A model generated the notes under the pieces. The model was given only the letters and a program-made list of their open reading frames with translations. It did not search any database and was not told where the DNA came from. From a virus, in IMG/VR virus record IMGVR_UViG_3300035698_010627, positions 1-20,480 of that record: a stretch of 20,480 nt of DNA; one strand, given 5' to 3'. Of the stretch, positions 1-4,213 are shown in pieces (the stretch's first letter is position 1; each line of letters opens with the position of its first letter). A program made the translations under genes and the position numbers.

Positions 1-66
1 GGGACTGGTGGAGCATCCCACGGTACCTATATATTCGCTCCTAACGTAGCCCTAGTAGAGGGCTAA
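1..66 (+). CDS. C-terminal end of a plus-strand protein (partial)
   Basis: Frame 1 on the plus strand is open from the window edge to a TAA at 64-66. It reads as 21 residues ending FAPNVALVEG, rich in Gly, Ala and Val. The other five frames over this stretch are interrupted by stops, which mildly supports coding. The gene would converge on the minus-strand gene that ends at 73, only 6 nt away. A 7-bp hairpin (47-53 with 59-65) covers the last codons but has no T-run after it, so it is not a convincing terminator. The fragment is too short to assign a family. Confidence 0.45.
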   Translation, partial: GTGGASHGTYIFAPNVALVEG

Positions 67-72
67 GGCTGG

Positions 73-372
73 TCAACTCCAAGACTTGCTTTCACAAGCC
101 TCTCCCTTTAGGGAGGGGTGGTTGACTTCTTCAGTCTCTACTATTTCTGACTCTAGAGCTGATTCCTTTTCAAGTTCAGGAGGCTTAGCAGATTCTTCGT
201 CTTTAATACGCTGGGCTTCTTCATTCTCTGCTTCTTTCAGTCTTTCTACGCAAAAATGCATAATCTTGTTCAAAACAGCTTGAACATTTTGAACAGGCAT
301 CGAGTTGTCGATTATAAATTGTGCCTTATGGCCATCAACATCGAAGTCTGCTACTGAAGCATTTTTAAACAT
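73..372 (-). CDS. Hypothetical acidic 99-aa protein
   Basis: I do not recognise a family. The N-terminal half (about residues 1-50) looks like a small folded domain, with alternating hydrophobic residues (DGHKAQFIIDNSM) and a helix (VQNVQAVLNKIMHF). The C-terminal half is highly charged, Glu- and Lys-rich, and probably a helix or disordered. There is no signal peptide or membrane segment. The ATG at 372 follows a good Shine-Dalgarno (GGAG, 7 nt before the start), and a sigma70-like promoter lies 40-70 bp upstream. It is the last of three small minus-strand genes past the fibre and terminates tail to tail with a plus-strand gene. Separate promoter control suggests a role outside virion assembly, but this is inference. 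Confidence 0.72.
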   Translation of the reverse strand: MFKNASVADFDVDGHKAQFIIDNSMPVQNVQAVLNKIMHFCVERLKEAENEEAQRIKDEESAKPPELEKESALESEIVETEEVNHPSLKGEACESKSWS

Positions 373-411
373 AGTAAATCTCCATTAAATTAGTCCTGTT
401 ATTGAAGATTA

Positions 412-440
412 ACTCTACCATAGGACCTTGAGTCAGTCAA
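412..440 (-). promoter_or_regulatory. Sigma70-like promoter for the 99-aa gene
   Basis: On the minus strand, TTGACT (440-435) and TAGAGT (417-412) are separated by exactly 17 bp. They match the -35 and -10 consensus at 5 of 6 and 4 of 6 positions. The predicted start of transcription is near 405, about 33 nt upstream of the ATG at 372. The site lies in the 192-bp gap after the 186-aa gene, where a separate promoter would be needed if the hairpin at 517-544 stops read-through. Confidence 0.5.
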
Positions 441-516
441 AGGATTTGCCGCGTCTGGTATTGTTTCTACTATATCAAAGTTTTAATTTTTTAACACAGA
501 ATTCTCCTTCGTTATG

Positions 517-544
517 AAAGTGTCCACCATAGTGCCGACACTTT
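517..544 (-). terminator. Hairpin after the 186-aa gene, possible terminator
   Basis: AAAGTGTC (517-524) pairs perfectly with GACACTTT (537-544). Inside it CAC (525-527) also pairs with GTG (532-534), leaving a CATA loop and a CC bulge, about 11 bp in all. On the minus strand the stem is followed by TTTCATAACG, a weak T-run. On the plus strand it is followed by TTTTAATCG. It may work in either direction. It sits about 20 nt after the stop codon of the minus-strand gene at 565, where a terminator is expected. Confidence 0.45.
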
Positions 545-558
545 TAATCGAGGTATGA
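542..558. repeat. 17-bp direct repeat, copy 1
   Basis: TTTTAATCGAGGTATGA recurs at 1156-1172 with one mismatch (A to G). Both copies lie 5-6 nt downstream of the stop codon of a minus-strand gene (stops at 565 and 1178). This copy overlaps the right arm of the hairpin at 517-544. Function is unknown. It could be a recombination seam at gene borders or a phage control site. Confidence 0.5.
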
Positions 559-564
559 GTGAGG

Positions 565-1125
565 TTAATCTTCTGTAATACGATCGAGTATACTTGATAT
601 CTGCCACTGAATATCTTTAGCCAGTTCGGTACCATGTGCTTGTGTTAATACACTATATGCACCATCTATTAATCCATGTAGGATATCGACCGTATCTTGT
701 GCCCCAAGATCCTGTCCAAGCACCCTGCTCATCGCAACTAGAATATTATCTAGCTTGTCAAGTGTTAGCCTGCATAATAATTGGTCTTTCAATGAGTCTA
801 GAAGACACTCTGTACCTATGGTGACTACTGGTGTTTTATTAACGATTACTTCTTTTTTCACTTTGACAAATTTACTATACGTATTAAGTGCTTCATTTAT
901 TTCTGTTCGATCCGGACCTTTCAATTTTTTATGAATTTCTTGTACCGTTAACAAGTCGTTATTTATGTACTCTATACACTTATCGATTCCAAATCGGAAA
1001 GACATATCCTTAACTAGTTCTAAATGTCCCGATAGGATGGCCAAATCACTGTCATGCTCGACATCTCCCCACTCTACAAATAGATCGCTCATTTGAGCGG
1101 CTGCCATTTTTTCTACATCATCCAT
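565..1125 (-). CDS. Hypothetical 186-aa protein
   Basis: No family recognised. The protein is predicted mainly alpha-helical, with an acidic N-terminus and regular amphipathic helices (for example EIHKKLKGPDRTEINEALN, around residues 63-81). A small beta-like segment lies near the middle (VIVNKTPVVTIGTECL), and leucine-rich helices (CRLTLDKLDNILVAMSRV) follow. It has no signal peptide or membrane segment, so it is probably cytoplasmic. The ATG at 1125 has an upstream GAGG at about 10 nt. It lies 52 bp downstream of the small helix-turn-helix gene and may share its transcript. Codon use resembles its neighbours. Confidence 0.72.
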   Translation of the reverse strand: MDDVEKMAAAQMSDLFVEWGDVEHDSDLAILSGHLELVKDMSFRFGIDKCIEYINNDLLTVQEIHKKLKGPDRTEINEALNTYSKFVKVKKEVIVNKTPVVTIGTECLLDSLKDQLLCRLTLDKLDNILVAMSRVLGQDLGAQDTVDILHGLIDGAYSVLTQAHGTELAKDIQWQISSILDRITED

Positions 1126-1155
1126 TAGTTTGTTTCCTCAAAATATTTATCTCAT

Positions 1156-1172
1156 TTTTAATCGGGGTATGA
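1156..1172. repeat. 17-bp direct repeat, copy 2
   Basis: TTTTAATCGGGGTATGA matches 542-558 at 16 of 17 positions and lies 5 nt past the stop codon of the minus-strand gene that starts at 1381. A shorter similar word (TTTAGGGTATG) is found near 1592-1602, just past the end of the fibre gene, so a loose version follows three consecutive minus-strand genes. Confidence 0.5.
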
Positions 1173-1177
1173 ATTAG

Positions 1178-1381
1178 TTATTCGGATGTCCAGGAAACGT
1201 GCTTCCAGGTTTTTCCGTCTCGGATGCTTGCTATTGTGGAAAAGCTTACATTGTACTGTTTAGCTATATGGTTACAGAGGGCTCCATCAGATAACAATTT
1301 TTTTATTTCTTCGACCTGATTTTCGTTTAATTTTGCATTACTCGCTCTAGATCCTTTGGCTGATCTACCCTTTGAAACCAT
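1178..1381 (-). CDS. Small stand-alone helix-turn-helix DNA-binding protein
   Basis: A 67-residue protein. The first 16 residues are basic and Ser/Gly-rich. The pattern that follows, KLNENQVEEIKKLL, then HIAKQYNVSFSTIASIRDGKTWKHV, is the helix-turn-helix (about residues 37-54) found in small phage regulators and at the ends of phage homing (HNH) endonucleases, where the GKTWKHV ending is typical. No nuclease domain is present, so this is either a free-standing DNA-binding protein or the remnant of a larger homing enzyme. The ATG at 1381 follows GGAAG closely. It is the first gene of the accessory patch beyond the fibre terminator. Regulatory targets cannot be seen. Confidence 0.8.
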   Translation of the reverse strand: MVSKGRSAKGSRASNAKLNENQVEEIKKLLSDGALCNHIAKQYNVSFSTIASIRDGKTWKHVSWTSE

Positions 1382-1613
1382 ATCTTCCGAATTTTGTTTT
1401 GGAGTACCAAGGAATAGGTGAAGCGGATTAGAGCAGTGTCTTACATCGCATTTATGAAATAACCTCTGTAGTTACTCTGGAATAAAGAAAGTCGAGCAGG
1501 CTGTCCAGAAAACAGCTTTTCGCACCGTCGCGCTAGCTCGTCTTAAACTATAAACCCGTCTTGCCATTGCTGACAAGACGGGTTCTTTTCTTTAGGGTAT
1601 GTAGACCTTTGGA
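1382..1613. other. 232-bp intergenic region with structured RNA potential
   Basis: This is the largest non-coding gap. No credible protein gene is seen on either strand. On the plus strand, 1493-1540 can fold as a three-way junction: P1 CGAGC (1493-1497) with GCTCG (1536-1540); P2 AGGCTGT (1498-1504) with ACAGCTT (1512-1518), including one G-U pair; and a short P3 CGC (1521-1523) with GCG (1530-1532). A strong hairpin with a T-rich tail (1553-1593) follows. The arrangement could be a small plus-strand RNA ending at that terminator. I found no good promoter for it. Confidence 0.3.
1553..1593. terminator. Strong intrinsic terminator at the end of the fibre gene
   Basis: AACCCGTCTTG (1553-1563) and CAAGACGGGTT (1574-1584) form a perfect 11-bp stem with a 10-nt loop. 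On the plus strand it is followed by CTTTTCTTT, a good T-tract. On the minus strand it is followed by TATAGTTTAA, a poorer tail. It lies 30 nt beyond the stop codon of the fibre gene, the last gene of the minus-strand late operon, so it most likely ends late transcription. The better plus-strand tail suggests it also works in the opposite direction. Confidence 0.7.
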
Positions 1614-3944
1614 TTAAGCTATTACGCCCCCATTATTAGCAAAGCATGTCCAGTTGCTACCATCCCACACGAACGAGCAACCTAAACCACTTGGGTCGGC
1701 GCTGAACGTAATTTGTGTGCCGCCAAACATAGATGTTGGGACTATCTTACACGAATCTGCTGCGTTGCCTACGGCAACAATAGCAAAATGCTTGATCTGT
1801 CCAGAGATTAAGCCATTTCCAAGTGTGACAGAATCGAGGTTCGAATCTCCGTCCGTTGTGATCAAAGTTACAACCGTGTTTATACTGGCAGCCGTACCGC
1901 TATTGTCACTCGTGATGCTGTCAGGTGTGTAAGCACATGCACCTGTGTGTGTGATATTGGCCGCAGCATTGGAAACAGCTAAAGTAAGTGCACCGGTAGC
2001 AGCCTGACTAGAAGCTATATTCACCTCTAAAGCTGCATCGATATCTACACCACCTGCAACCGAGTTGATGTCAATCGCTGCCGCGTTAGCTAATCCAGTG
2101 GATGTTAAAGTAATGCCTCCTGCATCGGATTCAAGCGCAATACTATCCGTTCCGGTTCCCTGGTCACTATGTACCCTGATTTTTTCGCTCGTTCCAGCGT
2201 CCGCATGTAGATAGATTGTATCTGCTGCGTCTTCGCCAGCATCAACAATAACTCGACCAGATGCCGAAGCTAGTGTTAGATCAATTCCGGCTCCGCTAGT
2301 GCTAAAATTAGATGCTCCTGCAGCGTCTAGACTAATCCCTAGAGCCGCGTCGACTGTTACCCCACCTGCAACCGAGTTGATGTCAATCGCTGCCGCGTTA
2401 GCTAATCCAGTGGATGTTAAAGTAATGCCTCCTGCATCGGATTCAAGATGAACACTTGCTGTGCCAGTACCTTGATCTGAATGCAAACGAATGGTTTCGC
2501 TAGTTCCAGCATTCGCATGTAGATAGATTGCATCTGCTGCGTCTTCGCCAGCTGTTACAATTACTCGACCGGCTGAAGAGGCTAGATCTAGATCAATTCC
2601 AGCTCCTGATACGCTGAAGTTTGAAGCTGCTGCGCCATCTAAAGAAATTGCTCCAGTAGAATCAACAATTACACCTGCAGTTCCAGCGTCAATATCAATT
2701 CCTCCAGCTGCATTGGATGCTGTTAGATTAATTGCATCGGCTGAGGCTAATCCTGAACTTAATGTAATTCCACCTACGTCAGACAATAGATTTAGACTTG
2801 ATACACCGGTTCCTTGATCAGAGTGAATTTTTATTGTCTCTGAGGTTCCACCGTTTGCACGAAGGTAAACTGAATCTGCAACATCCTCAGTGGACGTGAT
2901 ATTCACAGAAGATCCTGTTGCAGTAATATCGATATCTTCACCAGCTGCCGCTCCAGTAGCAAGAATCTGGACTCCTCCGGCTGTTGACTCTAAATAAATA
3001 GAATCTGCTGCGCTCTCTGTAGAAACTAATCGAATTGACGAACCTGTAGCCGTTAACGCTATATCTTCGCCAGCTACAGCCGCTGCTGCATTAATTTGAA
3101 TACCGCCGATAGAAGACGATACTACAATTGAATCAGCTCCACTCTCTCCGGCTGTAATATTTACAGAGCCACTTGTGTTTGTAATATCGATATCTTCTCC
3201 AGCACCACCGGCTGCTGTGATATCAATACCACCCGCACTAGCACTAACAACGATCGCATTAGCAGCATTTTGACTAGAGGCAATATTTATTTGTAGAGCT
3301 GCATCAACGTCTAGCCCTCCTGCAGCTGACACTAACGTGATAGCATTAGATCCGGCTTCCTCAGCGTTTATTACTACTCTTCCGGCGGCACTGTCTAATG
3401 TAAGATCAATTCCAGCTCCTGTAACTCCCATTGAAGATGCTGTATCTGAAACAAGAATGTTTCCAGTTCCAACACCTGTGGCTGCAAGGTCAGTAAACGC
3501 GCCAGAATCTGGGGCTGTTCCACCTATAGCTGGAGGAGATGCTAGGTTTGTCTTTAGTTTCAGTGGAGTAACTGCGGAGTCGTCATCTGTACCTGTATTT
3601 GTCATAGCTTGTGTAGCAAGAGGACCAATTCCGCGAATTCCTTCACCCCAATTCACTGAGCCAGCTAGTGTTAGTGCTGCCAGCGCTGCCGGATTTACAG
3701 CAATAGTTGTTGATGCTCCTGCTGCCGCCTCAGCTACAGTAGCAATCCTAATCTTACCTTTAACTGTTGTTGTGGCATCTGGTATTAGATCGTCCACCGC
3801 TCCGGCTAGACTAAGTGGTGAAATCATAACATCTGGGGCTGTTCCTGCTACGGCTTCTGAATTTGTAGCAAATTTCGCTTGTCCTGAATGATCTTTACTA
3901 GCTTTGCGTCCTGCATAGCCTACTGGATTCTGAAACTTTGACAT
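1614..3944 (-). CDS. Repetitive tail fibre protein, 776 aa
   Basis: Likely the host-recognition fibre. Residues 25-130 carry three degenerate copies of the phage fibre motif ATxxEAxxGT…xVxPxxL (near 26, 68 and 110). Residues about 170-660 are a Gly/Ala/Ser/Asp-rich beta-solenoid with alternating short strands (GGIDI, GSVNI, DSIYL types). In it, a 43-residue unit beginning GEDI starts at 249, 292 and 335, and a 104-residue unit is tandemly duplicated (441-544 and 545-648). The last 100 residues form a different domain ending DGSNWTCFANNGGVIA, probably a C-terminal cap or trimerisation domain. No signal peptide is present. The ATG at 3944 follows AGGA at a good distance. It is the last gene of the late operon and divergent from a small regulator-like gene. 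Confidence 0.85.
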   Translation of the reverse strand: MSKFQNPVGYAGRKASKDHSGQAKFATNSEAVAGTAPDVMISPLSLAGAVDDLIPDATTTVKGKIRIATVAEAAAGASTTIAVNPAALAALTLAGSVNWGEGIRGIGPLATQAMTNTGTDDDSAVTPLKLKTNLASPPAIGGTAPDSGAFTDLAATGVGTGNILVSDTASSMGVTGAGIDLTLDSAAGRVVINAEEAGSNAITLVSAAGGLDVDAALQINIASSQNAANAIVVSASAGGIDITAAGGAGEDIDITNTSGSVNITAGESGADSIVVSSSIGGIQINAAAAVAGEDIALTATGSSIRLVSTESAADSIYLESTAGGVQILATGAAAGEDIDITATGSSVNITSTEDVADSVYLRANGGTSETIKIHSDQGTGVSSLNLLSDVGGITLSSGLASADAINLTASNAAGGIDIDAGTAGVIVDSTGAISLDGAAASNFSVSGAGIDLDLASSAGRVIVTAGEDAADAIYLHANAGTSETIRLHSDQGTGTASVHLESDAGGITLTSTGLANAAAIDINSVAGGVTVDAALGISLDAAGASNFSTSGAGIDLTLASASGRVIVDAGEDAADTIYLHADAGTSEKIRVHSDQGTGTDSIALESDAGGITLTSTGLANAAAIDINSVAGGVDIDAALEVNIASSQAATGALTLAVSNAAANITHTGACAYTPDSITSDNSGTAASINTVVTLITTDGDSNLDSVTLGNGLISGQIKHFAIVAVGNAADSCKIVPTSMFGGTQITFSADPSGLGCSFVWDGSNWTCFANNGGVIA
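2050..2135. repeat. 86-bp exact direct repeat in the fibre gene, copy 1
   Basis: This stretch is identical to 2362-2447, 312 bp away (exactly 104 codons). It encodes ESDAGGITLTSTGL and the following residues through NSVAGG. It marks the best-conserved part of a tandem 312-bp coding duplication (2001-2312 and 2313-2624). Identity at synonymous sites means the duplication is recent or homogenised by recombination. Confidence 0.9.
2362..2447. repeat. 86-bp exact direct repeat in the fibre gene, copy 2
   Basis: Identical to 2050-2135. The flanking parts of the 104-residue module differ moderately between copies, for example VSGAGIDLDLAS against TSGAGIDLTLAS, so the exact block stands out from older divergence around it. 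Confidence 0.9.
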
Positions 3945-3981
3945 TTTATATCCTGGTTCTGGGTTGTCATTTATGAATATA

Positions 3982-3992
3982 CGTTCGAAACG
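3982..3992. promoter_or_regulatory. Palindrome in the divergent fibre/regulator promoter region
   Basis: CGTT-CGA-AACG is an 11-bp inverted repeat, 38 bp upstream of the fibre ATG and 54 bp upstream of the regulator ATG. A TATATT word on the minus strand (3982-3977), next to it, could be the fibre -10 box. Its position is suitable for an operator acting on the fibre promoter. The evidence is positional only. Confidence 0.3.
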
Positions 3993-4021
3993 AAAAAATA
4001 TATGTTTAGGTGACGAATATC

Positions 4022-4027
4022 TATAAT
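4022..4027 (+). promoter_or_regulatory. Candidate -10 box for the ribbon-helix-helix gene
   Basis: A perfect TATAAT lies 18 bp before the ATG at 4046, which would give a very short 5' leader. No good -35 is found 16-18 bp upstream (TATATG at 3999-4004), so activation or another sigma factor may be needed, or the match is chance in AT-rich sequence. Confidence 0.35.
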
Positions 4028-4030
4028 TTC

Positions 4031-4048
4031 CATATATTCATATATATG
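4031..4048. promoter_or_regulatory. Inverted repeat covering the start codon of the regulator gene
   Basis: CATATAT (4031-4037), a TCAT spacer and ATATATG (4042-4048) form a perfect 7-bp inverted repeat whose right arm ends in the ATG start codon. A further ATATATG half-site lies at 3998-4004. It could be an autoregulatory operator for the encoded ribbon-helix-helix protein, or an RNA hairpin that hides the start codon. AT-rich sequence makes chance palindromes common. Confidence 0.35.
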
Positions 4049-4213
4049 AAAAAACAAACCACAAGAGCCATTTATATTGAAGTACCCGAGAGTGATTACA
4101 GAGCATTCAAGATATTTTCTTTCTCAAATCACTTAACTCTTCAGATGTTCCTACGCAGTGCTGCCCACTTCTACATGCGAGAAGTAAGGAAGAATAGAGA
4201 GTCTAAAGACTAG
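4046..4213 (+). CDS. Small ribbon-helix-helix-like DNA-binding protein
   Basis: The 55-residue protein has the shape of an Arc/MetJ-type ribbon-helix-helix repressor: a short beta strand (TTRAIYIEVP, about 5-14), helix A (ESDYRAFKIFS), a turn at SNHLT, helix B (LQMFLRSAAHFYMREV) and a basic tail. Such proteins bind operators as dimers through the paired strands. I chose the ATG at 4046 because the fold begins there. A GTG at 4010 in the same frame would add a 12-residue extension of no clear value. No Shine-Dalgarno is visible, so translation may be leaderless or weak. It is the only complete plus-strand gene in the window. It converges without any gap on the 869-aa gene and diverges from the fibre gene. 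It probably controls itself or the fibre, by inference. Confidence 0.68.
   Translation: MKKQTTRAIYIEVPESDYRAFKIFSFSNHLTLQMFLRSAAHFYMREVRKNRESKD

Noticed and set aside
47-65. 7-bp hairpin at the end of the left plus-strand gene as a terminator
   Set aside because: The stem is perfect but neither strand has a T-tract after it, and it lies within coding sequence.
1382-1560. tRNA gene in the gap after the fibre
   Set aside because: The region folds, but no cloverleaf with a T-arm GTTCGA-type loop, anticodon arm and acceptor pairing could be drawn.
2050-2447. CRISPR-like or regulatory repeat array
   Set aside because: Only two long copies exist, both coding and in frame with the fibre solenoid.
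3337-3891. Long plus-strand open frame of 184 codons opposite the fibre gene
   Set aside because: It is antisense to the repetitive fibre gene. Its Ala/Pro/Val-rich composition is the expected shadow of Gly/Ala/Ser codons, and no good ribosome site or domain is present.
1614-3944. Variable region of a diversity-generating retroelement in the fibre
   Set aside because: No reverse transcriptase or template repeat is seen. The repeats are in-frame tandem modules without an adenine-specific mismatch pattern.
4046-4213. Antitoxin of a toxin-antitoxin pair
   Set aside because: Ribbon-helix-helix proteins are often antitoxins, but no small toxin-like partner gene is adjacent on the plus strand; both neighbours are large convergent or divergent phage genes.
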